This document shows, in pieces, positions 37,764-47,241 of a stretch of DNA of 64,000 nt. A program made the position numbers and the translations under genes. This stretch comes from Paracidovorax konjaci. Lineage in GTDB: Bacteria; Pseudomonadota; Gammaproteobacteria; Burkholderiales; Burkholderiaceae_C. The stretch's first letter is position 1. Each line of letters begins with the position of its first letter. The notes beneath the pieces were generated by a model. It ran no database searches, was not told where the DNA came from, and worked only from the letters and a program-made list of their open reading frames with translations. Location: NCBI RefSeq assembly GCF_900112675.1, contig NZ_FOMQ01000010.1, forward strand, positions 124,001-188,000. Direction: 5' to 3'.

Positions 37764-38468
37764 ATGAGAGGTTTGCCGGAACCTTTGCTGGACGAGCACT
37801 GCGCACTGCTGGCCGAGTACGGCCGCGCGCAACTGCGCTGCAGCCGCGACCTGGCCGCGCAGGCGCGGCGCATCCAGGACCTGCAGGCCGAAGCCGTGCG
37901 GCTGCGCGCGCGCGCCATCGTGGCCGAGACGGCACTGGCCTATTCGCGCGAAGACCGCCAGCGGCAGGAGGAAGCCGTTCCCGGGCTGCGCCGCCGCCGC
38001 GCGCTCGCGCGGCAGGTCGAGGGCCTCACGCAGCGGCTGCAGGGCCTGATGCGCGAGGTGCTGCACTGGCAGTGGCGTGCGGCCACGCGTGCCGTTCCGG
38101 ACGCAGTTGCCGCACAGGTGCTGCCCGAACTGCCCCGGTCGGTGGTGTGCATTGCCCGGGGGCCGCGCGGTGCGCTGGTGGCGCGGGCACTGGGTGCGCC
38201 GGAGCCCTTGGCGGCGACGCCGTCCGGGATCGTGCCGGCGCCGCCGGAAACCGGGGGCTCGCACGACGATCCGGCCGCCTTCGAGGCGAGCCTGCGCGCC
38301 GCCGATTTCGTGATCTGCCAGACCGGCTGCGTGGGCCACGACGATTACTGGCGCGTGCAGGACCACTGCCGCCGCACGGGCAAGCCCTGCGTGCTGGTCG
38401 ATCAGCCCCAGGTGGTGCATGTCATGCGCGGCCTGGCCCGCACGGCCGTCCAGGAGCCGGCGGGTTGA
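37764..38468 (+). CDS. DUF2325-domain protein, probably iron-regulated
   Basis: 234 residues. The first 110 are charged and helical (QLRCSRDLAAQARRIQDLQA and further heptad-like stretches, probably a coiled coil). The C-terminal 105 or so form the DUF2325 domain (RSVVCIARGP, then ADFVICQTGCVGHDDYWRVQ and GKPCVLVDQP) with conserved cysteine and histidine. No enzymatic activity is known for the family. A Fur box upstream and the neighbouring siderophore importer suggest a part in the iron response. No membrane segment or signal is seen, so it should be cytoplasmic. Confidence 0.8.
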   Translation: MRGLPEPLLDEHCALLAEYGRAQLRCSRDLAAQARRIQDLQAEAVRLRARAIVAETALAYSREDRQRQEEAVPGLRRRRALARQVEGLTQRLQGLMREVLHWQWRAATRAVPDAVAAQVLPELPRSVVCIARGPRGALVARALGAPEPLAATPSGIVPAPPETGGSHDDPAAFEASLRAADFVICQTGCVGHDDYWRVQDHCRRTGKPCVLVDQPQVVHVMRGLARTAVQEPAG

Positions 38469-38476
38469 CCTGGCTA

Positions 38477-38536
38477 ATTGAATAGTTTGCTATGTTTTTA
38501 ATAGCAAACTATTGAATGAAATCGGCGGCATGGAGC
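38477..38536 (-). repeat. Interspersed repeat, copy C, with perfect hairpin
   Basis: Read on the minus strand it starts GCTCCATGCCGCCGATTTC and reaches AATAGTTTGCTAT, matching copies A and B at 7488 and 7667. Here the hairpin is complete: AATAGTTTGCTAT and ATAGCAAACTATT form 13 perfect pairs around GTTTTTA (38481-38513). It lies between convergent genes (DUF2325 and putA) and could serve as a bidirectional terminator. Confidence 0.8.
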
Positions 38537-38585
38537 CCCTGGGGCACCGAATCTCTCCCAGAGGCCCCTGTGGCGCGCCGTGCCG

Positions 38586-41500
38586 TCAATCCATGGTCAT
38601 CAGGCTCGCGTTGCCGCCCGCCGCGGCCGTGTTGATGCTGACCGCGCGCTCGATCACCAGCCGTTCGAGCGCCACGCGGGTGTCGCCGGGCGCGTGCCCG
38701 GAGACGCCCACGATGGGACCCGGCCGCGCCGCCAGCACCCGGCAGACCTCGCGCAGCGCGTCGGCGGGGCCGTGGTGCAGCACGGCGTCGAGCGGCGTGC
38801 CGGGGGCCTGCCAATCCGCCGCCAGCACGATGCGCTCCTGCACGGCACCGGGCAGCGTGGCGCGCAGAGGCGCCGCCGTGGCCGGCCAGAGCGCCTGCCC
38901 GCCCACGGCCAGCACCGCGGCCAGCTGCACCAGCCGGTCGGCATCGGCATCCGCCAGGCACAGGACGTGTTCGCGCGCGAGCACGGTGTACTGGTTGCGC
39001 TCGCCCGTGGGGCCGGGCAGAGTGGCCGAGCGCCCGGCCGGTGACAGCCGCGCGAACTGGCCGCAGGCGTCTTCCAGCGGCGCGTTGCCGGCCGCACGCG
39101 CCCAGTCGGCCAGCGCGCGCAGGGCGGGCGAGGGGGCGGTGCCGCGGGCGGCGGGTTCGGCCATTGCCGCAGTGGCGCCTTCGGCGGCCGCTGCGATGGC
39201 CGCCAGCGCCGCCCCGGACGGTGCCTGCGAGGCCAGCCGCAGCAGGTAAAGCGGCCCGCCGGCCTTCGGTCCGGTGCCCGAGAGACCCTCGCCGCCGAAC
39301 GGCTGGACGCCGACCACCGCGCCCACCATGTTGCGGTTCACATAGACGTTGCCCGCGCGTGCGCGGCGCAGCACGCGCTCCACCGTTTCGTCGATGCGCG
39401 TGTGCAGGCCCTGGGTGAGCCCATAGCCGGTGGCGGCGATCTGGTCGAGCATCTTGTCCAGGTCGGAGCGCGCGTAGCGCACCACGTGCAGCACCGGCCC
39501 GAAGACCTCGCGCTGCAGCTCCGACAGGCTTTGCAGTTCGATGAGCGTGGGCGGCACGTAGGTGCCCTCGGCCTGGGTGCCGGCCGGCACCGGCCCCTGG
39601 TGCACGGCGCGTCCGCGCTCGCGCAGCGCCGCGATGTGGCGCACGATGCCCTCGCGCGCCTCCGCGTCGATGACCGGGCCCACGTCCGTCGCGAGGCGGT
39701 CGGGCCGGCCCACGTGCAGTTCCGCCATCGCGCCGCGCAGCATCTGCAGTACGCGGTCCGCCACGTCTTCCTGCACGCAGAGCACGCGCAGCGCGGAGCA
39801 GCGCTGGCCGGCGCTGTCGAAGGCCGAGGCGATCGCATCGGTCACCACCTGCTCGACCAGCGCCGATGAGTCCACCACCATCGCGTTCTGCCCGCCGGTT
39901 TCGGCGATCAGGGGCACCGGGCGCCCCGCGGGATCGAGCCGGCCCGCCACGCTGCGCTGCAGGATGCGCGCGACCTCGGTGGAGCCGGTGAACAGCACGC
40001 CCATCACGCGCGCATCGCCCACCAGCCGCGCGCCCACGGTCTCGCCGCGCCCCGGCAGCAGTTGCAGCGCGCCGCGCGGCACGCCCGCGCCGTGCAGGAT
40101 GCGCACGGCCTCGGCGGCCACCAGCGGCGTCTGTTCGGCGGGCTTGGCCAGCACCGTGTTGCCGGCCGCGAGCGCGGCCGCCACCTGGCCCGCGAAGATC
40201 GCGAGCGGGAAGTTCCAGGGGCTGATGCAGACCACCGGGCCGAGCGGCGCCCAGCCTGCGGCGGAACACTGCGCTTCCACCTGGGCCGCGTAGAAGCGCA
40301 GGAAATCCACCGCCTCGCGCACCTCGGCCACGGCATTCGCGCAGGTCTTGCCCGCTTCGCGCATCAGCAGCGAGAGCAGGGCGGGCGTGCGGGCTTCCAG
40401 CGCATCGGCGGCCCGGCAAAGGATGGCGGCCCGCTCCGCGGCAGGCGTGGCGGCCCATGCGGGCGCGGCCTCGCAGGCCCACCGCAGGGCGCTGTCGGCG
40501 TCGGCCTCGGTGGCTTCCTGCACGCTGCCCACGGTGTCGGCATGCCACGCGGGGTTGCGCACCGGCGCGCGCGGCCCGTCAGGGACCGACCCGGCCAGCA
40601 GCGGGGCGGCCTCCCAGGGCTGGTGCGCGTGCTGCTGCAGGGCATCGGCCAGCGGCGCCAGGACGGCGTCGCTCGCCAGGTCCAGCCCGGCGGAATTGCG
40701 GCGTGCAGCGCCATAGAGCGCCGGCGGCAGCGCGATGCCCGGGTGCGGCCGGCCGGGGGGTGTTTCGGCCGCCACGGCGGCCACGGGGTCGGCCACCAAC
40801 GTTTCGAGGGGCAGGGTGGCATCCGCCACGCGATTGACGAACGAGGTGTTGGCGCCGTTCTCCAGCAGGCGCCGCACCAGGTAGGCCAGCAGCGTCTCGT
40901 GCGTGCCCACGGGGGCGTACACGCGGCACGGCCGGTTCAGCCCCGCCGCGCCCACCACCTGCTCGTACAGCGGCTCGCCCATGCCATGCAGGCACTGGAA
41001 CTCGTACTGCCCGGGCGTATAGCGCTCCGGCACCGCCAGCTCGTGGATGGCCGCCAGCGTGTGCGCGTTGTGGGTCGCGAACTGCGGGTACACGGCGTCC
41101 GGCGCCGCGAGCAGGCGCCGGGCGCAGGCGATGTACGACACGTCGGTGTGGGCCTTGCGGGTGTAGACGGGGTAATCCTCGAGGCCGTCGATCTGCGCGC
41201 GCTTGATCTCGCTGTCCCAGTAGGCGCCCTTGACGAGGCGCACCATCAGCCGGTGGCCGGTGCGGCGGCCCAGGTCGATCACGTGGTCGATCACGAAGGG
41301 GCAGCGCTTCTGGTACGCCTGGATCACGAAGCCGATGCCGTTCCAGCCCGCGAGCGACGGTGCCTCGCAGAGCGCCTCGAGCAGGTCGAGCGAGATCTCC
41401 AGCCGGTCGGCTTCCTCGGCGTCGATGTTCAGCCCGATGTCGTGGCCCCGCGCCAGTTCGGCCAGGTGCAGCACGCGGGGGAACAGCTCCTGCATCACCC

Positions 41501-42332
41501 GCGCATGCTGTGCGCGGCTGTAGCGCGGGTGCAGCGCCGAGAGCTTGATCGAGATGCCCGGGCCCTCGTACACGCCGCGCCCCGCCGATGCCGCGCCGAT
41601 GGCATGGATCGCGTCCACGTACGACTGCAGGTAGCGCTCGGCATCGGCCGCGGTGAGGGCGGCCTCGCCGAGCATGTCGTAGGAGTAGCGGAAGCCCTGC
41701 GCCTCGCGCGGGCGGGCATTGGCCAGTGCCTGCGCGATGGTCTCGCCCGTCACGAATTGCTCGCCCATCATGCGCATCGCCACATCGACGCCCTTGCGCA
41801 CCAGCGGTTCGCCCCCGCGCGCGGTGATGCGGCGCAGCGCGGCGCCCAGGCCCTGCTCGCTGTGCGTGGCCACGAGGCGGCCCGTGAGCAGCAGGCCCCA
41901 GGTGGCCGCGTTCACGAACAGCGACGGGCTCTTGCCCAGGTGCGGCTCCCAGTCGCCGCGGGCGATCTTGTCGCGGATGAGCGCATCGCGCGTGGCGTTG
42001 TCGGGGATGCGCAGCAGCGCTTCCGCCAGGCACATGAGGGCCACGCCCTCCTGCGACGACAGCGCGAACTCCTGCAACAGCCCCTGCACGAGACCCGCGC
42101 GCCCTCCGGCGCTCTTGCGCTGCCGCAGCCCGCCCGCCAGCCGCAGCGCCAGCGCCTGCACGCGCTGCGCGATGGCGCCGTCGATGCGCGCCTCCTCCAG
42201 CAGCGGGGCGATGGCCTCCGGCTCCGGCACGCGGCAGGCCGCCGTGATCGCGGCGCGCAGGGGGGTGTCGGCCGGAGCGCCGGCACGGGGGGCGAAGGCC
42301 GCGAAGGGCAGGTGGGGGAGGGGGGCGTTCAT
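38586..42332 (-). CDS. putA: Bifunctional proline dehydrogenase / glutamate-semialdehyde dehydrogenase PutA
   Basis: 1248 residues from the ATG at 42332. Order: a helical arm (1-130), the proline dehydrogenase barrel (about 170-470, with YQKRCPFVIDHVIDLGRRTG and LVKGAYWDSEIKRAQ), the aldehyde dehydrogenase domain (about 560-1020, nucleophilic cysteine in SAGQRCSALR) and a C-terminal ALDH-like tail ending NTAAAGGNASLMTMD. It oxidises proline to glutamate, channelling the intermediate. The N-terminal ribbon-helix-helix DNA-binding domain of E. coli PutA is absent from the chosen start, so regulation should fall to the divergent Lrp-type gene. Three in-frame upstream codons would extend into the promoter. 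Confidence 0.96.
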   Translation of the reverse strand: MNAPLPHLPFAAFAPRAGAPADTPLRAAITAACRVPEPEAIAPLLEEARIDGAIAQRVQALALRLAGGLRQRKSAGGRAGLVQGLLQEFALSSQEGVALMCLAEALLRIPDNATRDALIRDKIARGDWEPHLGKSPSLFVNAATWGLLLTGRLVATHSEQGLGAALRRITARGGEPLVRKGVDVAMRMMGEQFVTGETIAQALANARPREAQGFRYSYDMLGEAALTAADAERYLQSYVDAIHAIGAASAGRGVYEGPGISIKLSALHPRYSRAQHARVMQELFPRVLHLAELARGHDIGLNIDAEEADRLEISLDLLEALCEAPSLAGWNGIGFVIQAYQKRCPFVIDHVIDLGRRTGHRLMVRLVKGAYWDSEIKRAQIDGLEDYPVYTRKAHTDVSYIACARRLLAAPDAVYPQFATHNAHTLAAIHELAVPERYTPGQYEFQCLHGMGEPLYEQVVGAAGLNRPCRVYAPVGTHETLLAYLVRRLLENGANTSFVNRVADATLPLETLVADPVAAVAAETPPGRPHPGIALPPALYGAARRNSAGLDLASDAVLAPLADALQQHAHQPWEAAPLLAGSVPDGPRAPVRNPAWHADTVGSVQEATEADADSALRWACEAAPAWAATPAAERAAILCRAADALEARTPALLSLLMREAGKTCANAVAEVREAVDFLRFYAAQVEAQCSAAGWAPLGPVVCISPWNFPLAIFAGQVAAALAAGNTVLAKPAEQTPLVAAEAVRILHGAGVPRGALQLLPGRGETVGARLVGDARVMGVLFTGSTEVARILQRSVAGRLDPAGRPVPLIAETGGQNAMVVDSSALVEQVVTDAIASAFDSAGQRCSALRVLCVQEDVADRVLQMLRGAMAELHVGRPDRLATDVGPVIDAEAREGIVRHIAALRERGRAVHQGPVPAGTQAEGTYVPPTLIELQSLSELQREVFGPVLHVVRYARSDLDKMLDQIAATGYGLTQGLHTRIDETVERVLRRARAGNVYVNRNMVGAVVGVQPFGGEGLSGTGPKAGGPLYLLRLASQAPSGAALAAIAAAAEGATAAMAEPAARGTAPSPALRALADWARAAGNAPLEDACGQFARLSPAGRSATLPGPTGERNQYTVLAREHVLCLADADADRLVQLAAVLAVGGQALWPATAAPLRATLPGAVQERIVLAADWQAPGTPLDAVLHHGPADALREVCRVLAARPGPIVGVSGHAPGDTRVALERLVIERAVSINTAAAGGNASLMTMD

Positions 42333-42441
42333 GGCGGTGTGGTCGCTGCGAAGAGAGAGAGAGAGGAGAGAGGAAAGAACGGCAATGCCTGCGATCATCC
42401 CGCGAGCAGTGAAGAATAAATGCGTAAAAATTGGCGGTGAC

Positions 42442-42456
42442 GGCGAGTTTTTCGCC
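42442..42456 (+). promoter_or_regulatory. Small hairpin before the Lrp-type gene
   Basis: GGCGA-GTTTT-TCGCC lies 17 bases before the ATG at 42473, in the 140-base divergent region shared with putA. It may influence translation or form part of an Lrp-type site. The other half of the region carries a GA-dinucleotide run of no clear meaning. Confidence 0.3.
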
Positions 42457-42472
42457 ATGAAAGGTGCAATCC

Positions 42473-42955
42473 ATGGATGATCTGGATCGGATCGACCGCA
42501 AGATCCTGGCGATCCTGCAGGACGACGGGCGCATTTCCAATCTGAAGCTCGCCGAGAGCGTCGCGCTGTCGCCCACGGCTGTGCTGGCGCGCGTGCAGCG
42601 GCTCACGCGCGAGGGCTACATCCTCGGCTACGAGGCCCGCCTCAATCCCCAGAAGCTGGGCGCCGGCATGCTGGTCTTCGTCGAAGTGCTGCTCGACCGC
42701 ACCACGCCCAACGTGTTCGACCAGTTCAAGGCGGCCGTGCAGGTGCATCCCTCCATCATGGAATGCCACATGGTCGCGGGCGGTTTCGACTACCTGGTCA
42801 AGACCCGCCAGGCCGACATGAACGCCTACCGGCAGTTCGCGGGCGAGGTGCTGTGGCAGCTGCCGGGCGTGCGCGAAACCCGCACCTACGCGGTGATGGA
42901 GGAGGTCAAGCACTCGTTCCACCTCGCGCTGGATGAGCGGGGCGGGCGCGGCTGA
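42473..42955 (+). CDS. Lrp/AsnC-family regulator, probable proline-responsive activator of putA
   Basis: 160 residues: N-terminal helix-turn-helix (LDRIDRKILAILQDDGRISNLKLAESVALSPTAVLARVQRL) and C-terminal RAM ligand-binding domain (GAGMLVFVEVLLDRT, then CHMVAGGFDYLVKTR). The ATG at 42473 is preferred to an in-frame GTG at 42464. Divergence from putA is the classical PutR/BkdR-type arrangement, in which the regulator activates proline degradation when proline is present. Confidence 0.92.
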   Translation: MDDLDRIDRKILAILQDDGRISNLKLAESVALSPTAVLARVQRLTREGYILGYEARLNPQKLGAGMLVFVEVLLDRTTPNVFDQFKAAVQVHPSIMECHMVAGGFDYLVKTRQADMNAYRQFAGEVLWQLPGVRETRTYAVMEEVKHSFHLALDERGGRG

Positions 42956-43081
42956 GGCGCCTTTTTCGGGGCAAAGTCCGCAATAATCCGTCCCGTTGCC
43001 CGCCCGCGGCTTTCCAGTCCGGGCCCGGGTTCTTTCTCTCCGCGGCCACCCGTAACGTCCGCCTTCCCAGGAGCCCCGCCG

Positions 43082-43411
43082 ATGCCTGCATGCCGTCCTG
43101 CCCTGTTCGTCGCCGCCGCGCTGTTCGGCGGCCTGTGGAGTTCCACCGCTTCGGCCGCCTGCTATGTCGTCTACGGGGCCAACCAGCAGGTGGTCTACCG
43201 CTCGCAGACGCCGCCCGTCGATCTGGCGCAGCCCCTGCACCAGACCCTGCCGCGCGTCGCGCCCGGCGCGACGCTGGTCTTCTCGCTCGACACCAGCGAA
43301 TGCCAGCTGGAGATCAACCGGCTGCCCGCCGGCGCCTCGGTGCCCGGCTCCCGCGTGGGCCTGGCCCCGTCCGACAACGTGCCGCGCCTCGTGCGCCCTG
43401 CGCGCAGCTGA
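43082..43411 (+). CDS. Small exported protein of unknown function
   Basis: 109 residues with a cleavable signal peptide (cleavage after ASA near residue 23) and a mature part beginning ACYVVYGANQQVVYRSQTPP. It has one further cysteine (SECQLE), so a single disulphide is possible. Short periplasmic proteins of this kind occur in Comamonadaceae without assigned role. CAGGAG precedes the ATG. It lies 48 bases before another exported-protein gene, probably in one transcript. Confidence 0.72.
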   Translation: MPACRPALFVAAALFGGLWSSTASAACYVVYGANQQVVYRSQTPPVDLAQPLHQTLPRVAPGATLVFSLDTSECQLEINRLPAGASVPGSRVGLAPSDNVPRLVRPARS

Positions 43412-43458
43412 TCCGGTCCGCACAGGCCGGCCCCTGCCGGCCGATGGAGGGGATTCCG

Positions 43459-44133
43459 ATGCTTTTTCGATCGCTTCCGCTGTTCGGCACGCTCGCCTTC
43501 GGCATGGTCCTGAATCCGGCCTGCGCGGCAGGCGCCGATGCTGCCGCGTGTCCGGGTGCCCTGCACGCGGCCTTCGCCGTGTCCGGCGATGCGTCCGTCC
43601 TGCCCGCCACCTGCCGGCACATCGGCCCGGTCGCGCTTGGCATGGGCCGCCAGGAGGTGTCTGCCGCGCTCGGCCCGCCGGACGTGGTGCGCACGGATGC
43701 CGCGCACCCCGGCACGGTCAGGGTGGTCTACCTATACCCGCGCGGGCTCAACGCGCAACTGGCGGCCCGGCCCCGCCCGGCCGGTGCGTTCCGGTACGGC
43801 GAGCTGGCATTGCGTTTCCGCGATGGCCGGGTCACGAACGCCATGGCCTACGCCCCTCCCGGAGTGGCGTTTCCCTTCGATCTGCTGGGCGACGCTGCGG
43901 GCGCGCAGGTCGGTGCCGTGCTACAGGCGATCGGCGGCCAGCCGCAATGGAACGCCAGCCGCGATTACGTGCAGTTCGCCGCCATGCCGGTGGGCATCGA
44001 CATCGATCCAGCCACCTCGCGCGTGATCGGGCTGGGCGTCGCCGACAGCAAGCAGGACCTGTACACCTTCGGCCTGCCCGCGCTGCGCCTGACGAGGGAC
44101 GCGCACACCGGCCTCGTGAGCGGCGTGCACTGA
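43459..44133 (+). CDS. Exported protein of unknown function, SmpA/BamE-like pattern
   Basis: 224 residues from the ATG at 43459, five bases after a GGAGGGG ribosome site; an in-frame ATG at 43444 overlaps that site and is less likely. Signal peptide with cleavage after CAA (near residue 24). The segment GPVALGMGRQEVSAALGPPDVVRTD followed by VRVVYLYPRG resembles the alpha-beta module of SmpA/BamE-like lipoproteins, though there is no lipobox here. The function is unknown. Confidence 0.7.
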   Translation: MLFRSLPLFGTLAFGMVLNPACAAGADAAACPGALHAAFAVSGDASVLPATCRHIGPVALGMGRQEVSAALGPPDVVRTDAAHPGTVRVVYLYPRGLNAQLAARPRPAGAFRYGELALRFRDGRVTNAMAYAPPGVAFPFDLLGDAAGAQVGAVLQAIGGQPQWNASRDYVQFAAMPVGIDIDPATSRVIGLGVADSKQDLYTFGLPALRLTRDAHTGLVSGVH

Positions 44134-44241
44134 ATCCAACCCGCGCGCCTTCTTTTTGCGGGCGCGGCCGGAGGCGCTCACCGCCTGCCGGCAGGGGGCG
44201 CCCTGTCCCGGAACCGTTCTCCGGCCTGAGACAATCCGGGG

Positions 44242-45705
44242 ATGAGCGATCCCACAGAACATCCCACGACCCTTCCGGACCCCGCCGAGCCGGGGCGCAC
44301 CGATCTCCCGCCCGGCTGGCTCGAAATCACCTCCATGGACATGGACGCCCAGGGCGTCGGCCGCAAGCCCGACGGCAAGGTCGTCTTCGTGGACGGTGCC
44401 CTGCCTTTCGAATGGGTGAGCGCGAACACCCACCGCAAGAAGAACAACTGGGAGCAGGCCAGCCTCACCGCCATCCACCGCGAATCGCCGCAGCGCGTGC
44501 GCCCGGGCTGCCCGCACTTCGGGCTGCACGCCGGGGCCTGCGGCGGCTGCAAGATGCAGCACCTGCACGTCGGCGCGCAGGTGGCCGTCAAGCAGCGCGT
44601 GCTGGAGGACAACCTCTGGCACCTGGGCAAAGTGAAGGCGGAAACCGTGCTGCGCCCCATCGAGGGCCCGGCCTGGGGCTACCGCTACCGTGCCCGGCTC
44701 GCGGTGCGCCACGTGGCCAAGAAGGGCAAGGTGCTCGTGGGCTTCCATGAGCGCAAGAGCCGCTACATCGCCGACATGGAGGTCTGCCCCGTCCTGCCGC
44801 CGCACGTGAGCGCCATGCTGCTGCCCCTGCGCGAGCTGATCGGCTCCATGGACGCGCGCGATACCTGCCCGCAGATCGAGCTGGCCTGCGGCGACGCCGT
44901 CACCGCGCTGGTGCTGCGGCACCTGGAGCCGCTGTCTGCGGACGACCTGGCCCGGCTGCGCGCGTTCGCCGCGGTGCAGGGCGTGCAGTGGTGGCTGCAG
45001 CCCAAGGGGCCGGACACCGTGCGCCTGCTGGACGAGGGCGGTCCGCAACTGAGCTACGCGCTGCCCGACTTCGGCATCACCATGCCCTTCAAACCGACCG
45101 ACTTCACGCAGGTTAACCCGCACATCAACCGGGTACTCGTCACGCGCGCCCTGCGCCTGCTGGACGCGCGCCGGACGGAGCGGGTGATCGACTGGTTCTG
45201 CGGCCTGGGGAATTTCACCCTGCCCATCGCCACGCAGGCGCGCGAGGTCCTCGGTATCGAGGGGAGCGAGGCGCTGGTGGCCCGCTCGCGCGAGAACTAT
45301 GAGAGAAATCGCACGGATGCCGCCAGAAACATTGAATTGTCTGCTACTAATTTTGTAGCGCGCAACCTGTTCGAGATGACGCCGGACATGCTGGTCGCGG
45401 ACGGCGTGGCCGACAAGTGGCTGGTGGACCCCCCGCGCGAAGGCGCTTTCGCGCTGGTGAAGGCGCTGGCCGACATCCACCAGGCACGCATCGGCGCAGA
45501 AGAAGCCCCGCCGCTGCCGGCTGCGGCCGGAGGCTGGACGCCGCCACAGCGCATCGTGTACGTGAGCTGCAACCCGGCCACTCTCGCGCGCGACGCGGGC
45601 CTGCTCGTGCACCAGGCAGGCTACCGATGCGTCGCCGCCGGGGCGGTGAACATGTTCCCGCACACGGCGCACGTCGAGAGCATGGCGGTGTTCGAGCGCG
45701 CCTGA
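44242..45705 (+). CDS. rlmD: 23S rRNA (uracil-1939-C5)-methyltransferase RlmD
   Basis: 487 residues. An N-terminal TRAM-like domain is followed by an iron-sulphur site ([19 protein letters not shown], with a fourth cysteine at MEVCPVLP), the SAM motif [14 protein letters not shown], and the catalytic motifs VDPPREGA and [12 protein letters not shown] (nucleophilic cysteine). It methylates U1939 of 23S rRNA. The peptide [13 protein letters not shown] is encoded by an A+T-rich in-frame element (45325-45360). Last clear core gene before the accessory region. Confidence 0.96.
   Translation: MSDPTEHPTTLPDPAEPGRTDLPPGWLEITSMDMDAQGVGRKPDGKVVFVDGALPFEWVSANTHRKKNNWEQASLTAIHRESPQRVRPGCPHFGLHAGACGGCKMQHLHVGAQVAVKQRVLEDNLWHLGKVKAETVLRPIEGPAWGYRYRARLAVRHVAKKGKVLVGFHERKSRYIADMEVCPVLPPHVSAMLLPLRELIGSMDARDTCPQIELACGDAVTALVLRHLEPLSADDLARLRAFAAVQGVQWWLQPKGPDTVRLLDEGGPQLSYALPDFGITMPFKPTDFTQVNPHINRVLVTRALRLLDARRTERVIDWFCGLGNFTLPIATQAREVLGIEGSEALVARSRENYERNRTDAARNIELSATNFVARNLFEMTPDMLVADGVADKWLVDPPREGAFALVKALADIHQARIGAEEAPPLPAAAGGWTPPQRIVYVSCNPATLARDAGLLVHQAGYRCVAAGAVNMFPHTAHVESMAVFERA
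45325..45360 (+). repeat. In-frame palindromic mini-element inside rlmD
   Basis: GAAACATTGAATTGTCTGCT followed by ACTAATTTTGTAGCG; the perfect arms GCTAC and GTAGC (45343-45359) enclose TAATTTT. It shares its opening GAAACATTGAA with the element in truB, and its A+T content contrasts with both flanks. Confidence 0.65.
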
Positions 45706-45904
45706 TCGGCCGCGCGCATGCGGGGCCGCAGGCAATAAAAAATGTCCGCTGTCAAGCTCTTTGTGAGGCCGCATCCCGAAGTGAAAAGTCTTTTGCGGCA
45801 AGAGGTTGCAGCAGATTTCTACCGTTGTGTGCGAATGCCGTTATTTGAGCTAGGTGCCACATAGGCTCCTTTAGATTGGAAGCGCAGGAGCGTTGCAGCG
45901 TTTA

Positions 45905-46380
45905 AGGGCGCGTGGGACACGGTGCACTTTGCCATAGGCGACCTCTCCCGCGTGTAGTTCGTACAAGTGCTCGCAGATGAGGCGGCTCCCAGTTGCATGC
46001 AGTTTTGCGATACGCCATGGCCTACTACGCAGGCATCGGCGTGCGTATCGAACGGGTGATTACCGACGACGGCACCGGCTATTAGAACGCCTTCCAAGCT
46101 GCCTGCCAGGAGTTGGGCACCAAGCACATCCGAACAAGGCAGCACGTCCCCAAGATCAACGGCAAGGGCGAACGCTCCTTCAAACCAGTTTGTGCGAGTG
46201 GGCCTATGCCCTAGCCTACGAGAGCTAAGCCCAGCGCAGGCTACTTTGCAGCCCTTCATTGACTACTACGACTGGTGCCGGCAACCATGTGCTCTCAATC
46301 ACCAGCCTCCCACTAGCCGCATTCTGGCAATGAACAACGTCCTGGAACGTAACACCTGGTACAGCCCATGGGACGGTTAG
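45905..46380 (+). pseudogene. Relic of IS481-family transposase
   Basis: From 45913 one frame reads WDTVHFAIGDLSRV, stop, FVQVLADEAA; another, from 46023, reads YYAGIGVRIERVITDDGTGY, stop, NAFQAACQELGTKHIRT and KINGKGERS; and a third near the end gives YYDWCRQPC. These are successive parts of the IS481 DDE domain (DD and the KINGKGER/E segment), broken by at least three stops and two or more frame changes. It is dead and lacks its N-terminus. The 200 bases between rlmD and it hold no recognisable gene. It marks the start of the accessory region. Confidence 0.78.
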
Positions 46381-46411
46381 AGCACGCGAGAGGCATGCGT
46401 ATCTACAGTAG

Positions 46412-46439
46412 TTGACTGAATAGATTTAATTAATATACT
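46412..46439 (+). promoter_or_regulatory. Strong sigma-70 promoter of the TetR gene
   Basis: TTGACT (46412-46417) and TATACT (46434-46439), spacer 16, in an A+T-rich stretch 34 bases before the TetR ATG. An AAGAAGAG ribosome site follows. The sequence around TATACGTACA just after the -10 may be the TetR self-operator, but no clear long dyad is present. Confidence 0.72.
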
Positions 46440-46472
46440 ATACGTACATCTTACTTTTAAGAAGAGTTTCTG

Positions 46473-47027
46473 ATGTCCACTGCCGCACGCCGACCCAGTT
46501 CACGAGAAAAACTACTGAGTGCTGCTGCAGACTTGGTTGCCGAACACGGAGTTCAGCACTTGACCATAGAGGCTACAGCTGCAGCAGCTGGAGTGACAAA
46601 AGCTGGGTTGATCTACCACTTCAAAACGCGTGACGACTTGTTGAGTGCGCTGGTCGAGCACATGGTTGGCGAGTTGGACATTCAGACCCACGGTAAAGCG
46701 TTAGCTGAAAGCGCGTCGTCGCTCAAGTCACAGATCGACGTCATGGAGAAATTCACTTTTGACATGCAGCCTGCGCAAAAGCGCCTCCTGACAAACATGC
46801 TCGCGGCGGCAACTACGCATCCCCACTTGCTACCTCCTGTGCGCTCCTTGTTTGAGAAGGGCTACACCGGTCTGGATCGCGGACCCATGGCAGGTCGGGC
46901 ACTTCTTCTTTCAGCTGCGCTGGATGGACTGCTCCTGATCGAACTATTGCAACTCCACACTTTCAGCCCGAATCAGCTCGACTCCATTCGCTCAGCACTT
47001 CGTGATTTGAGCCGCGACCTATCTTAA
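46473..47027 (+). CDS. TetR-family transcriptional regulator
   Basis: 184 residues: N-terminal helix-turn-helix (SREKLLSAAADLVAEHGVQHLTIEATAAAAGVTKAGLIYHF, residues 9-50) and a C-terminal helical ligand-binding domain of the TetR_C group (FDMQPAQKRLLTNMLAAATTHP). Full length, no lesions. Base composition is lower in G+C than the core genes. No efflux or enzyme gene is adjacent now, so its original target was probably lost or is elsewhere; a partner may have been deleted with the IS relic. Confidence 0.88.
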   Translation: MSTAARRPSSREKLLSAAADLVAEHGVQHLTIEATAAAAGVTKAGLIYHFKTRDDLLSALVEHMVGELDIQTHGKALAESASSLKSQIDVMEKFTFDMQPAQKRLLTNMLAAATTHPHLLPPVRSLFEKGYTGLDRGPMAGRALLLSAALDGLLLIELLQLHTFSPNQLDSIRSALRDLSRDLS

Positions 47028-47241
47028 TGAGGCTGATTTGGGTGATTCACCACCCTTGCGCTATCGCAGTCACCAATCTAATTGCATGGATTTGGGCAGG
47101 AGAATTTTTTGATTTGCTGCCTTGATGAGAGGTTAATTGCGGCCGAAGATTATCCTGGATTATTAAAAGAAAATTATTGAAATCCACTCGTGTCAAAAAT
47201 TAAGATTTTCAAATTTACAAAGTGAAAACTGAGGTGGGAAA

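Noticed and set aside
45706-45904. Gene between rlmD and the IS481 relic
   Set aside because: Only short frames without ribosome sites or family similarity; composition suggests degraded DNA.
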